Source: Crassaminicella thermophila | GTDB lineage: Bacteria > Bacillota > Clostridia > Peptostreptococcales > Thermotaleaceae | Assembly (NCBI RefSeq): GCF_008152325.1 | Contig: NZ_CP042243.1 | Span: 439,026 to 503,025 of the forward strand | DNA: 64,000 nt | Reading direction: 5' to 3' | In this document: in pieces, positions 34,670 through 42,924 of the stretch | Numbering within the stretch: the first letter of the stretch is position 1 | Layout: each line of letters opens with the position of its first letter | Notes under the pieces: model-generated | Told to the model about the DNA's origin: nothing | The model's input: the letters and a program-made list of their open reading frames with translations, nothing else | The model's database searches: none | Made by a program: the position numbers and the translations under genes

Positions 34670-36262
34670 ATGATTCGTGTGAACGAAGTAAAGCTATCAC
34701 TAGATGAAGATATAAGTCTTTTAAAAGAAAAGATTGCTAAAAAAATTAAAATACACCCAAAAGAAATTATCAGTTATAAAATCTTTAGAGAGTCTATAGA
34801 TGCTAGAAGAAATAATATATCTTTTGTATATTCTGTTGATGTAGAATTAAAAAATGAAGAAAAAGTATTAAGAAAAAACAAGCAAGTAAAAGAGAGTCCA
34901 AAGCTTTCATATGAAGATGTAATAGAGGGAAATGAAAAGCTTATACATAGGCCAGTAATTATTGGAACGGGGCCAGCTGGAATGTTTGCAGGTTTAATAT
35001 TAGCTCAAAGAGGGTATAGGCCTATATTATTAGAACGAGGGCAAGATGTAGATACTAGAAGTAAAGATGTAGAAAACTTTTGGAAAATGGGAAAATTAAA
35101 TTTAGAATCTAATGTACAGTTTGGTGAAGGTGGAGCAGGAACTTTTTCCGATGGAAAACTAACTACAAGAATAAAAGATATAAGATGTAGAAAAGTATTA
35201 AATGAGTTTGTAAATTTCGGTGCGCCGGAAGAAATTCTTTATGCACAAAAACCTCATATTGGTACTGATATTTTAAAAATTGTTGTAAAAAATATGAGAA
35301 AAGCTATAGAAGATTTGGGAGGAGAAGTTCATTTTGGAAGTAAGGTGACTGATTTTTGTATAGAAAATGGAAAGATAAAAGCATTAGAAGTGAATAAAAA
35401 CACTAAAATAGAAGCTACAGAAGTTATATTGGCTATAGGCCATAGTGCGAGAGATACTTATGAAGTATTACATGAAAAAGGGATACAGATTAGACAAAAG
35501 CCTTTTTCAATTGGTGTTAGGATTGAACATCCTCAAAAAATTATTAATAAATCTCAATATAAACAATTTGCAGAGCATCCACGTTTAGGGGCAGCTGATT
35601 ATAGACTAACATATCAAAGTAAGAATCAAAGGGCTATATATACTTTTTGCATGTGTCCTGGAGGAGTGGTTGTTGCGGCTGCTTCAGAAGAAAATATGGT
35701 TGTAACTAATGGTATGAGTGAGTATGCACGAAATAAGGAAAATGCTAATAGTGCTTTACTGGTACAAGTAAATACAGAGGATTTTGGGGATGATCATCCT
35801 TTAGCAGGTGTGAGATTTCAAAGAAAATGGGAAAGTCTTGCGTTTAAATTGGGAGGGAATAACTATTTTGCTCCTGCACAGCTTGTGGGAGATTTTTTAA
35901 AGGATAGACCATCAAAAGAGTTAGGAAGTGTAAAGCCATCTTATTTACCAGGTGTTAAGCTTACAAGATTAAAAGAATGTCTTCCTGATTTTGTAGTAGA
36001 GACAATGAAGGAAGGCCTTATAGAAATGGATAAAAAGCTTAAAGGATTTGCTATGAAAGATGCAGTTATGATAGGTGTAGAAACAAGAAGTTCAGCACCT
36101 ATTAGAATCGAAAGGGATCAAAATACAATGGAAAGTGTGAATGTGAAAGGATTATATCCTATTGGAGAAGGAGCGGGCTATGCAGGAGGAATTATATCTG
36201 CTGCAGTAGATGGTATAAAAGCAGGAGAGAGAATTATAAAGAAATATATGCCTTTATTATAA
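34670..36262 (+). CDS. NAD(P)/FAD-dependent oxidoreductase (COG2509 type)
   Basis: 530 residues. Residues ~1-95 form a small N-terminal domain; the FAD Rossmann motif GTGPAGMFAGLILAQRGYRP starts near residue 103; FGEGGAGTFSDGKLTTR near 152; GVRIEHPQ near 285; CMCPGGVVV near 325; and a C-terminal GEGAGYAGGI near 505 completes the FAD site. This is the widespread clostridial FAD dehydrogenase of unknown substrate. AAAGGGAG precedes the ATG. It is monocistronic, with a terminator just downstream. Confidence 0.9.
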   Translation: MIRVNEVKLSLDEDISLLKEKIAKKIKIHPKEIISYKIFRESIDARRNNISFVYSVDVELKNEEKVLRKNKQVKESPKLSYEDVIEGNEKLIHRPVIIGTGPAGMFAGLILAQRGYRPILLERGQDVDTRSKDVENFWKMGKLNLESNVQFGEGGAGTFSDGKLTTRIKDIRCRKVLNEFVNFGAPEEILYAQKPHIGTDILKIVVKNMRKAIEDLGGEVHFGSKVTDFCIENGKIKALEVNKNTKIEATEVILAIGHSARDTYEVLHEKGIQIRQKPFSIGVRIEHPQKIINKSQYKQFAEHPRLGAADYRLTYQSKNQRAIYTFCMCPGGVVVAAASEENMVVTNGMSEYARNKENANSALLVQVNTEDFGDDHPLAGVRFQRKWESLAFKLGGNNYFAPAQLVGDFLKDRPSKELGSVKPSYLPGVKLTRLKECLPDFVVETMKEGLIEMDKKLKGFAMKDAVMIGVETRSSAPIRIERDQNTMESVNVKGLYPIGEGAGYAGGIISAAVDGIKAGERIIKKYMPLL

Positions 36263-36264
36263 GA

Positions 36265-36293
36265 ATAACCAGCATTTTGCTGGTTATTTTCGT
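36265..36293 (+). terminator. Terminator of the FAD oxidoreductase gene
   Basis: AATAACCAGCA pairs with TGCTGGTTATT around TTT. Confidence 0.85.
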
Positions 36294-36299
36294 ACAATT

Positions 36300-36771
36300 A
36301 CATTTTTAAGATAAAATGGAGAAAAAATACAACATTTGCAACTTTACAATAGAAAATATATATGATATAATCAAATTGAGAAAATTGCACTTAAAATTCA
36401 ATTCCATTAAATATACTCTCAAAACCATAGAAGGAAGCAATTTAAAAAAGACTCTCCTTCATACTTTTCTTAAAAGGTCTTTCTGAATATTTATTCAATA
36501 TATAAGTATTGTTATATATGTATAGTCAACTTAAAAATGAAATATAAAGATTGTTCATTCCAGATAATTTTTGAAAAAACTAAACTAATCATTTTTTGTC
36601 ATGCTTAAAAATTAAAAAAGCATGTTAGAAAATGCTAGTTTTTTGCGCCTTAAAAACTGTAAAAAAATCTCAAAAATGTAATAAATTAAGATGAATATAA
36701 AACGCGTGGGAGCGTTGATAACAAATGACAGTAAAACAGGACGTGAATAAAAATAGATAGGAGGGGATTGC
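36300..36771. other. 472-base gap without a gene
   Basis: AT-rich. Contains half-element D of the palindromic family (36530-36590) and a hairpin at ~36600-36624 (CATGCTT with AAGCATG). A GGAGGGG site at ~36762 serves the next gene. No riboswitch motif was recognised, although the downstream pair includes a cobalamin-binding protein. Confidence 0.6.
36530..36590 (+). repeat. Palindromic element, left-half fragment D
   Basis: Left arm only: AAATATAAAGATTGTTCATT, CCAGATAATTTTTGAAAAAA and CTAAACTAATC. The right arm is absent, and one arm base differs from the family core. Confidence 0.7.
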
Positions 36772-37902
36772 GTGAAAGAAAAGCTGTTTAAAAAACTTAA
36801 GTTTGCTGTCATAGGTGCTGGTCACGGAGGACAAGGAATTGCAGGTTATTTAGCTTATAAGGGGTATGAGGTAAATCTTTATAATCGTAGTATTGAAAAA
36901 ATTAAAAAGATAAAACAAAGAGGAACTATTGAACTAGTAGGCAGTATTGTTGGTTTTGGAAGACTTAATTTAGTTACTAATAGCATTGAACAAGCTATTA
37001 AAAATGTTGATGTTATTATGGTTGTACTTCCTGCTAGTGCACATAAATTTATTGCTAAGCATATAGCTCCTTTTGTAACACCTGAACAATATATTGTCTT
37101 AAATCCTGGAAGAACAGGAGGGGCATTAGAATTTAAAAGTATTATTGCAAGACATAATCCATTAAAGGAAGTTTGTATTGTTGAAGCTCAAACTATGTTA
37201 TTTGCATGCAGAGCTTTAGAGCAAGGAAAGGTAAAGATATTTAGCAAAAAAGAAGAAGTAAAAGTGGCAGCATTGCCAGCTATACGAAATAATGAATTTA
37301 TTAATATGATTCATGAAGTGTTTCCAGAATTCATGCCTGCTACAAGTGTATTGGAAACAAGTTTCAATAATGTAGGTGCATTGTTGCATCCTATTCCAAC
37401 TATATTAAACTGCGGAAGAATTGAAAATACAAAAGGAAATTTTAAGTATTATATAGAGGGTGTTACACCATCAGTTGCAAAAATTATTGAACAGGTTGAT
37501 TATGAAAGAATGTTGGTGGCAAAAGCTTTAGGGGTTAAAACCATGTCTTTAAAGGAATGGCTGGCATATACATATAATGCCTATGGAAATACCCTTTGTG
37601 AAGCTTTAAAAAATACGAAAGGCTATTGGGGGATTATGGCTCCAACAAATTTGGATACTAGATATATTTATGAAGATGTACCCCAAAGTCTAGTACCTAT
37701 TTGGGATATGGCTATGCATTTAGGTATTCAAACTCCAACAATTGATTCGATTATTCATTTAGCATCAATCCTTCATAATGCGGATTATTATAAAAGTGGT
37801 AGAAAGGTAATAGACATGGGATTAGAAGGATTATCTGTTGAAGAAATAAGAAGATTTGTAATAAATGGTCAAGTATCAGATTCAAGAGGAGTGGTAGCTT
37901 AA
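36772..37902 (+). CDS. Opine (octopine/nopaline) dehydrogenase-like NAD(P)-binding protein
   Basis: 376 residues from a GTG behind AGGAGGGG. The N-terminal Rossmann motif (VIGAGHGGQGIAGYL, residues ~15-30) and VVLPASAHKF fit the NAD(P)-binding domain. The C-terminal half matches the octopine/nopaline dehydrogenase domain (ETSFNNVGALLHPIPTILNCGRIE near 195, described in parts: FNNVGALLHP; the His is the proposed catalytic residue). Such enzymes reductively join an amino acid to a 2-oxo acid or catalyse the reverse. Its last base is the first base of the next gene's ATG, giving tight coupling to a cobalamin mutase-like protein. Substrate unknown. Confidence 0.85.
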   Translation: MKEKLFKKLKFAVIGAGHGGQGIAGYLAYKGYEVNLYNRSIEKIKKIKQRGTIELVGSIVGFGRLNLVTNSIEQAIKNVDVIMVVLPASAHKFIAKHIAPFVTPEQYIVLNPGRTGGALEFKSIIARHNPLKEVCIVEAQTMLFACRALEQGKVKIFSKKEEVKVAALPAIRNNEFINMIHEVFPEFMPATSVLETSFNNVGALLHPIPTILNCGRIENTKGNFKYYIEGVTPSVAKIIEQVDYERMLVAKALGVKTMSLKEWLAYTYNAYGNTLCEALKNTKGYWGIMAPTNLDTRYIYEDVPQSLVPIWDMAMHLGIQTPTIDSIIHLASILHNADYYKSGRKVIDMGLEGLSVEEIRRFVINGQVSDSRGVVA

Positions 37903-39554
37903 TGAAAAAATTTTTAGGAGCAGCTATAGGAAATTGTGTTCATGTAGGTGGTGTTGTAAATTTTTTAAGACTTGCTGAAGAAGAAGGAAACGATGTAGAA
38001 TTTTTAGGAGCGGCAGTTAGTATAGAAAAATTAATTGATAATATCATTTATAAAAAACCTGATGTGGTTACTATTGGGTTTAGATTAACACCAGGATCAG
38101 TAGTACCTTTATTAAATGAATTAAAGGAATTTATTGATAAAAAGAAGTTATATCATATTGAGTGGATATTTGGAGGTACAAAACCTGTTGCAGAGATTGC
38201 AAAAGAATATAAATTCTTTTCAAAAATATTTGATGGAACAGAGGATTTAGATGATGTAATTAATTATTTAAGAGGAAAAAATTTAAAAGAAGTTGCAATA
38301 AACTATCCGCAAAATATTATTGAAAGAATCAATAGCAAGTATCCTTACCCTGTTATAAGACACCATTTTGGTCTTCCATCTCTTAAAGAAACTTATGAAG
38401 GGATAAAAAAGATTGCTCAAGCAAAAGTTCTTGATGTAATTTCTATAGGACCAGATCAAAATGCACAAGAAAATTTTTTCACACCAGAGAATATGAACCA
38501 TGATTTAGATGGTGCTGGCGGTGTTCCGTTAAGAAAAGTAGAAGATTTTGAAAAATTATATGAAGCTTCTAGAAGGGGAAATTATCCACTTTTAAGATGT
38601 TATAGTGGAACAGCAGAAATTTTTAGATTTGCAGAGCTTCTAAAAAATACAATAAACAATGCATGGTGTGCAGTACCTTTGTGCTGGTATAATGTACTAG
38701 ACAAAAGAGGGCCAAGAGATGTTCTTACTTCTATTACAGAAGGACAAAAACTTATGAAATGGCATGCACAAAGAAATATTCCTGTAGAAGTAAATGAAGC
38801 TCATCACTGGAGTTTAAGAGATGCCCATGATACTATTGGTGTTGTTATGGCATTTTTAGCAGCCTATAATGCAAAAAAAATGGGAGTTAAGCACTATATT
38901 GCCCAATATATGTTTAATGTACCTCCAGCTATATATCATCGAATGGATTTAGCAAAGATGCTTGCGAAAATTCAATTGATTGAATCATTAGAAGATGAAA
39001 ACTTTAAAACTTACAGACAAGTAAGAGCAGGACTTGCTAGTTTGAGTGCAGATTTAGATGTTGCAAAGGGGCAACTTTCTGCTTCAACATATTTGGCAAT
39101 GAGTATAAAACCGCATATAATACATGTTGTAGGGTTTAGTGAAGCAGATCATGCAGCAAAGCCTGAAGATGTAATTGAAAGCTGTAAAATTGTAAGAGGA
39201 GTCATTCGATCAACTCTGCATGGTATGGTAGATATGACACAGGATAAAGCTGTACAAGATAGAAAAAATGAATTGGTAGAGGAAGCAAAAATTCTACTAA
39301 ACACAATAAAATCCCTATATCCTGAAAGCAAGGATCCATGGAGTGATCCTTCCGTACTTGCTGATATCATTAAGAGAGGAATAATTGATGCTCCTCATTT
39401 AAGAGGAAATAAGCATGCGAATGGAACTTTAGAAACGCGAATAGTAGATGGAAAATGCATGGCTTATTCAAAAAAATTAGGAAGAGTAGTTAGTGAAAGA
39501 GAAAGACTGATAGAATTATTGAATATGGAAACAGATAAAAGCTTTTCTGCATAA
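37902..39554 (+). CDS. Cobalamin-binding, glutamate-mutase-like protein
   Basis: 550 residues. Residues ~1-130 are a B12-binding Rossmann domain: GNCVHVGG at 10-17 aligns with the DXHXXG motif, keeping the cobalt-ligand His14 but with Cys12 in place of Asp, and WIFGGTKPV near 90 supplies the GG motif. Residues ~150-480 resemble the TIM barrel of the glutamate mutase large subunit (FEGG-like DGAGGVPLRKVEDF, VPVEVNEAHHWSLRDAH-like region, GVKHYIAQY). This fuses both subunits in one chain. It is translationally coupled to the opine dehydrogenase-like gene. A carbon-skeleton or amino-acid mutase is inferred; the reaction is unknown. Confidence 0.75.
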   Translation: MKKFLGAAIGNCVHVGGVVNFLRLAEEEGNDVEFLGAAVSIEKLIDNIIYKKPDVVTIGFRLTPGSVVPLLNELKEFIDKKKLYHIEWIFGGTKPVAEIAKEYKFFSKIFDGTEDLDDVINYLRGKNLKEVAINYPQNIIERINSKYPYPVIRHHFGLPSLKETYEGIKKIAQAKVLDVISIGPDQNAQENFFTPENMNHDLDGAGGVPLRKVEDFEKLYEASRRGNYPLLRCYSGTAEIFRFAELLKNTINNAWCAVPLCWYNVLDKRGPRDVLTSITEGQKLMKWHAQRNIPVEVNEAHHWSLRDAHDTIGVVMAFLAAYNAKKMGVKHYIAQYMFNVPPAIYHRMDLAKMLAKIQLIESLEDENFKTYRQVRAGLASLSADLDVAKGQLSASTYLAMSIKPHIIHVVGFSEADHAAKPEDVIESCKIVRGVIRSTLHGMVDMTQDKAVQDRKNELVEEAKILLNTIKSLYPESKDPWSDPSVLADIIKRGIIDAPHLRGNKHANGTLETRIVDGKCMAYSKKLGRVVSERERLIELLNMETDKSFSA

Positions 39555-39586
39555 AAGGTAGCCAATGTGCTACCTTTTGTTTTTGA
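39553..39586 (+). terminator. Terminator of the cobalamin/opine pair
   Basis: AAAAGGTAGC pairs with GCTACCTTTT around CAATGT, followed by GTTTTTG. Confidence 0.9.
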
Positions 39587-39690
39587 AACAATATTTTTCC
39601 TTTTACTTTTACACCATAACATGACTAACAGCATATTATGTAATGAAATAACAAAAATGACGGTACGAGCTTTTAGAAGGAGGGAGGTTA

Positions 39691-40269
39691 ATGGAAGAAA
39701 TTAATAGGGAAGAATTAAATCTTGAAACTACAGATATTGAAGTGTTAGATATAAAAGATTTAGAACAGCTAAAAGATAAGGAAAAATCTAGTCGTGCTTT
39801 ATCAGATATGATTTCTAGCTTACTAAGTAATGATAAAATACTTTCGATTATATTATTTACTTTGTTAAGGAGAGAAGAAGAAAAAGCTGTTAAACCTTAT
39901 TGGGGAGATAAATTAAAAGAAGTAATAGTAAAAGCAGAGAATATTTTAGATATTATGTATGCATTAAATAATTATGCAAAAAATCAAGCTGAATTTGGCA
40001 GCCAGCTAGCGGCAAAAAATAAGACAATGGAATTATTAGAGGTTATAAGACCACATGTACATGGGAGAGGAAGACAAAAAATAGATCAAGCACTTGCAGT
40101 AAATGACAGAATCAATAGACTAAAAGAAAATTCTAAAAAAAATAGAAATGTAATACAAGATTTTGAGAATATAGCAGATATTTTAGAAATACTCGAATTG
40201 AATGAAGGCTATGAAATGAAAAGATTTTTAGATAAAGCTAAGAGGATTATGGAAATTTTAAGAAAATAA
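39691..40269 (+). CDS. Hypothetical helical protein, 192 aa
   Basis: No family recognised. Highly charged and predicted all-helical. The N-terminus is acidic (EEINREELNLETTDIEVLD), residues ~35-65 contain a hydrophobic helix (MISSLLSNDKILSIILFTLL), and the C-terminus is Lys/Arg-rich with leucine spacing suggesting coiled coil. A central MELLEVIRPHVHGRGRQKID segment is distinctive. It has a strong AGGAGGGAGG site. No membrane span or signal peptide is evident. It is monocistronic by context. Confidence 0.6.
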   Translation: MEEINREELNLETTDIEVLDIKDLEQLKDKEKSSRALSDMISSLLSNDKILSIILFTLLRREEEKAVKPYWGDKLKEVIVKAENILDIMYALNNYAKNQAEFGSQLAAKNKTMELLEVIRPHVHGRGRQKIDQALAVNDRINRLKENSKKNRNVIQDFENIADILEILELNEGYEMKRFLDKAKRIMEILRK

Positions 40270-40301
40270 GAGTTTCTGCAGGAAGCAGGAACTTTTTTCT
40301 T
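40270..40301 (+). terminator. Terminator
   Basis: AGTTTCTGC pairs (with one G-T pair) with GCAGGAACT around AGGAA, followed by TTTTTTCTTTTTT. Confidence 0.75.
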
Positions 40302-40333
40302 TTTTAAATTTCTTATTTAAGGGAAAAATATAT

Positions 40334-40470
40334 AATAAGTAATTTAAAAGAAAATATAAAAGATAGTTCATTCCAGATAGCTTTTGGAAAAACTAAACTT
40401 CATTACATTCAGTAAGTTTTTTTACAAAAGCTATCAAAGTCATTCGCTTATCTTTTTATATTTTTATGTT
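40334..40470 (+). repeat. Palindromic element, short inner-deleted copy E with compensated arm
   Basis: Lacks the central CATGAAAAAATAC...GTATTTTTTCATG hairpin and the ACCTTCA/TGAAGGT tip of the long copies. The arms read GATAGCTTTTG on the left and CAAAAGCTATC on the right, whereas other copies have GATAACTTTTG and CAAAAGTTATC. The substitution is matched on both sides, keeping perfect pairing. Confidence 0.85.
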
Positions 40471-40516
40471 ACTTATTTATTAAGTTAAAATGAAATATTT
40501 TGTCGATAAAAAACTG

Positions 40517-40545
40517 TTGACATAGATAGAAAAATATACTAAAAT
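40517..40545 (+). promoter_or_regulatory. Sigma-A promoter of the selenoprotein gene
   Basis: TTGACA, a 17-base spacer and TAAAAT. It is near-consensus. The candidate operator begins six bases after the -10 box, where a bound repressor would block initiation. Confidence 0.8.
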
Positions 40546-40550
40546 ATAAT

Positions 40551-40575
40551 TACCAACCCCCTATGGGGAGGGGTA
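40551..40575. promoter_or_regulatory. Candidate CsoR/CstR-family operator
   Basis: Symmetric around base 40563: outer TACC...GGTA and inner CCCC-TAT-GGGG. This G/C-tract dyad in an AT-rich background resembles operators of the CsoR/RcnR/CstR family, which sense copper, nickel, formaldehyde or persulfide. No such regulator is encoded in the window. Similar but weaker dyad ATACC...GGTAT lies upstream of the glutaredoxin gene. Confidence 0.5.
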
Positions 40576-40594
40576 CAAAAAAGGAGGTAAGAAT

Positions 40595-40900
40595 ATGCTT
40601 ATAAATATTTCTCAAAAAGCTGAGGAAATGATAAAAAGTCAACTAAAAGATAAAAATAATGAGAATGCTTTCTTAAGAATCTTTATCAAAGGCTTTGGAT
40701 GAGGTGGTCCAACATTTGGAATAGCCCTGGAAGGGTCTAAAGATGATGAAAAAGATTACTATGAAGAAATAAATGGATTGAAAGTAATAGTAGAAAAAGA
40801 TATTCTTAATCAGTTTAAGAGTTTTAGTATTGATTATACTAATAGTTGGTTTTCTAAAGGGTTTAGAATTATACCAGGTGAGGGAGGCTCATCCTGTTAA
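40595..40900 (+). CDS. HesB-like selenoprotein (in-frame UGA read as selenocysteine)
   Basis: 101 residues when TGA at 40700-40702 is read through as Sec36, in the motif KGFG-U-GGPTFG. Both sides are one continuous reading frame, with AAGGAGG before the ATG and a normal TAA after the C-terminal GGSSC. The fold is HesB/IscA-like (ISQKAEEMIK at the start, FRIIPGEGGSSC at the end), where Cys residues bind Fe-S or metal; a HesB-like Sec family is known from surveys of prokaryotic selenoproteins. Short hairpins directly after the UGA (TCCAA/TTGGA at 40708-40720; GCCCT/AGGGT at 40724-40736) could be part of a bacterial SECIS, not verified. It is the first gene of a unit with a membrane Fe-S protein and a glutaredoxin. 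Confidence 0.85.
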
Positions 40901-40909
40901 ACAAAAGAA

Positions 40910-40945
40910 AACATCCAAGTGCAATTTGTGCTTGGATGTTAAAAT
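40910..40945 (+). terminator. Hairpin after the selenoprotein gene
   Basis: AACATCCAAG pairs with CTTGGATGTT around 11 bases. The T-run is weak (the tail is AAAATG), so partial read-through into the Fe-S membrane protein gene is possible. Confidence 0.65.
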
Positions 40946-40978
40946 GTTATAAAGTTTTATAGGAAAGGAGAGGAGAAT

Positions 40979-41497
40979 ATGGCTGCAAAAAAGTCACATC
41001 AATCATGGTCATGGATATTAATGGTTTTGTTTTTTATATTAGCTATTGTTGATGTAAGATTTGGATTATTGGGATTTGTTTGTATGGCTGCTCCTATTTA
41101 TCATGCGTTAAGAGGGAGAGGAAAAATTCACTGCTCAAAATATTGTCCTAGGGGATCAATACTAGGAAATTTTCTTAAATATGTAAGTTTAGATAAAAAT
41201 TTACCAAAAGCTTTAAGAGGGAAATCAGCTAAAAATATATTGTTGACATTGATGATGATTATGTTTAGTATATCATTATATCATGCTTTTCAAGCACCAA
41301 ATGTTATTAAAGCTGTAGGTTTTGCTATTTTTAGATTAATGGTAGCATCATCTATACTAGCTTTTATAATGGGAGTTATATTTAAGCCAAGAAGCTGGTG
41401 TCAAGTATGCCCTATGGGTCATACAACAGCATTAATAAAACAAAGTCAAGATAGAAAGAAAATGATTAATAAAAAAGCAGCAACAATTTGTGAATAA
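40979..41497 (+). CDS. Membrane 4Fe-4S-binding protein (NapH/YccM-like)
   Basis: 172 residues with membrane segments at ~12-45, ~82-100 and ~112-130. Two Cys motifs, CSKYCPRGS near residue 45 and CQVCPMGH near 141, match half-clusters of NapH/CcoG-type polytopic Fe-S proteins, here without the C-terminal ferredoxin domain. It probably moves electrons between quinone or cytosolic donors and a membrane or extracytoplasmic partner. GAAAGGAGAGG precedes the ATG. Its position between a selenoprotein and a glutaredoxin suggests a shared redox task. Confidence 0.8.
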   Translation: MAAKKSHQSWSWILMVLFFILAIVDVRFGLLGFVCMAAPIYHALRGRGKIHCSKYCPRGSILGNFLKYVSLDKNLPKALRGKSAKNILLTLMMIMFSISLYHAFQAPNVIKAVGFAIFRLMVASSILAFIMGVIFKPRSWCQVCPMGHTTALIKQSQDRKKMINKKAATICE

Positions 41498-41501
41498 ATT
41501 G

Positions 41502-41517
41502 ATACCTTATTGGGTAT
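41502..41517. promoter_or_regulatory. Second candidate dyad operator upstream of the glutaredoxin gene
   Basis: ATACC and GGTAT face each other across six bases (the right side reads GGGTAT). The half-site resembles the outer part of the dyad at 40551-40575. It lies 36 bases before the glutaredoxin ATG. Could be chance. Confidence 0.35.
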
Positions 41518-41552
41518 ATCATAATTATATGAAATAAAAGGAGGAATTTTAT

Positions 41553-41783
41553 ATGAGTAAAAATGTAGTAGTATATTCAAGTGATACTTGTATATATTGT
41601 AAAGATGCAAAGGAATATTTAAAATCTTTAGGTGTTGAGTACATTGAAAAAAATGTTTCAAAGGATATGGCTGCACGTAAAGAATTAATAAAAAAAGGGT
41701 TTATGGGAGTACCTGTTATTATGGTAGGAGATGAAACCATTCAAGGCTTTGATAAAGATAGGTTAGATGCATTATTAAAATAA
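41553..41783 (+). CDS. Glutaredoxin-like thiol oxidoreductase
   Basis: 76 residues, single thioredoxin-fold domain. The redox motif is C13-IY-C16 after VVYSSDT, and the cis-Pro loop is GVPVIMVGDE near residue 53, followed by GFDKDRLD. NrdH or clostridial glutaredoxin-family proteins of this size reduce disulfides or handle persulfides. AAAGGAGGA precedes the ATG. It is probably functionally linked with the selenoprotein and Fe-S membrane protein, and a strong terminator follows. Confidence 0.92.
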   Translation: MSKNVVVYSSDTCIYCKDAKEYLKSLGVEYIEKNVSKDMAARKELIKKGFMGVPVIMVGDETIQGFDKDRLDALLK

Positions 41784-41796
41784 GAAAGTCTTTTAT

Positions 41797-41836
41797 AAAA
41801 AAACCGTGTTACGATTTTCGTAACACGGTTTTTTAA
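41797..41836 (+). terminator. Terminator of the glutaredoxin gene
   Basis: AAAAAACCGTGTTACG pairs with CGTAACACGGTTTTTT around ATTTT. Very strong. Confidence 0.95.
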
Positions 41837-41919
41837 AATTCTTCTGTTTAAAATTTATATAAATTGTAAACAATGATATAGAAGATAGAGGAATTGCAAA
41901 TAGAAAGGATAGGATAAGT

Positions 41920-42924
41920 ATGAAAATTGGCATACCTAGGGGACTTTTATATTACTACTACTATCCGCTTTGGACAAAGTTTTTTGAGACGCTTGAAGCA
42001 GAGGTGGTGGTATCTGAAAAAACAAATAAACAGATTATAGATTATGGAGTTAAAAATACAGTAGATGAAGCTTGCTTGCCTGTGAAAGTATATCATGGTC
42101 ATGTGATTGCTTTAAAGGATAAGGTTGATTATATTTTTGTACCAAAGATTATGAGCATTTATAAAAATGAATATATTTGTCCAAAGTTTTGTGGACTACC
42201 AGAAATGATTAAAAGTGCAGTAAAAGATTTACCGCCAATTATAGATACAACAATAGATTTTCACAAATCAAAGAAAAATTTACCAAAAACTGTTCATGAG
42301 ATCGGAAAAATTATTACAACAGATAAAAAGAAAATAGATTTTGCTTTTAGAGAAGCAATAAAACAGCATGAGAGCTATAAGGCAAAAATAAAGGATGGAA
42401 TATTACCGGTTGATATAGAAGGGAATAAGGTTTTTAAATATATAAATCCATATAAATATAGACAAAAAATTGTTCTTTTAGGACATCCTTATAATATTTA
42501 TGATAAATATCTTAGTATGAACATTATAGAAAAATTAAGAAAGTATGGACTTGAAGTTTTAACGCAAGATAGCTTCGATCGAAATATTATTAATAAGAAG
42601 GCAGCAACTATGGATAAGAAGATGTTTTGGAGTTTTGGAAGAAAAGTACTTGGAGCTGCTTTTCATGCAATGGAGAGAGAAGATATTCAAGGGATAATTT
42701 ACTTATCAAGCTTTGGCTGTGGATTAGATTCTGTTATAGCAGATATTGCAGAACGCCGTACGCGAAGGAGTTCAGAAAAGCCTTTTATTTTACTTACTTT
42801 AGATGAGCATACAGGAGAAGCAGGAATAGATACAAGGATAGAGGCCTTTGTAGACATGATTAAATGGAGGGGAAAAAATGAAAATAACTTTTCCACATAT
42901 GGGGAATACATATCTACCCGTTAA
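41920..42924 (+). CDS. 2-hydroxyacyl-CoA dehydratase-like/activase-related protein (first of pair)
   Basis: 334 residues. The N-terminal MKIGIPRGLLYYYYYP, VDEACLPVKVYHGH and FCGLPEM, and the C-terminal SFGCGLDSV and DEHTGEAGIDTRIEAFVDM, are the hallmarks of the COG3581-type activase-related proteins. Conserved Cys in EACLP, YICPKFCG and FGCG probably bind a 4Fe-4S cluster. In many clostridia this domain is part of a ~1,400-residue single protein; here it is a separate gene. It overlaps the next gene by 47 bases, so the three genes form a coupled operon. The physiological role is unknown. Confidence 0.85.
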   Translation: MKIGIPRGLLYYYYYPLWTKFFETLEAEVVVSEKTNKQIIDYGVKNTVDEACLPVKVYHGHVIALKDKVDYIFVPKIMSIYKNEYICPKFCGLPEMIKSAVKDLPPIIDTTIDFHKSKKNLPKTVHEIGKIITTDKKKIDFAFREAIKQHESYKAKIKDGILPVDIEGNKVFKYINPYKYRQKIVLLGHPYNIYDKYLSMNIIEKLRKYGLEVLTQDSFDRNIINKKAATMDKKMFWSFGRKVLGAAFHAMEREDIQGIIYLSSFGCGLDSVIADIAERRTRRSSEKPFILLTLDEHTGEAGIDTRIEAFVDMIKWRGKNENNFSTYGEYISTR

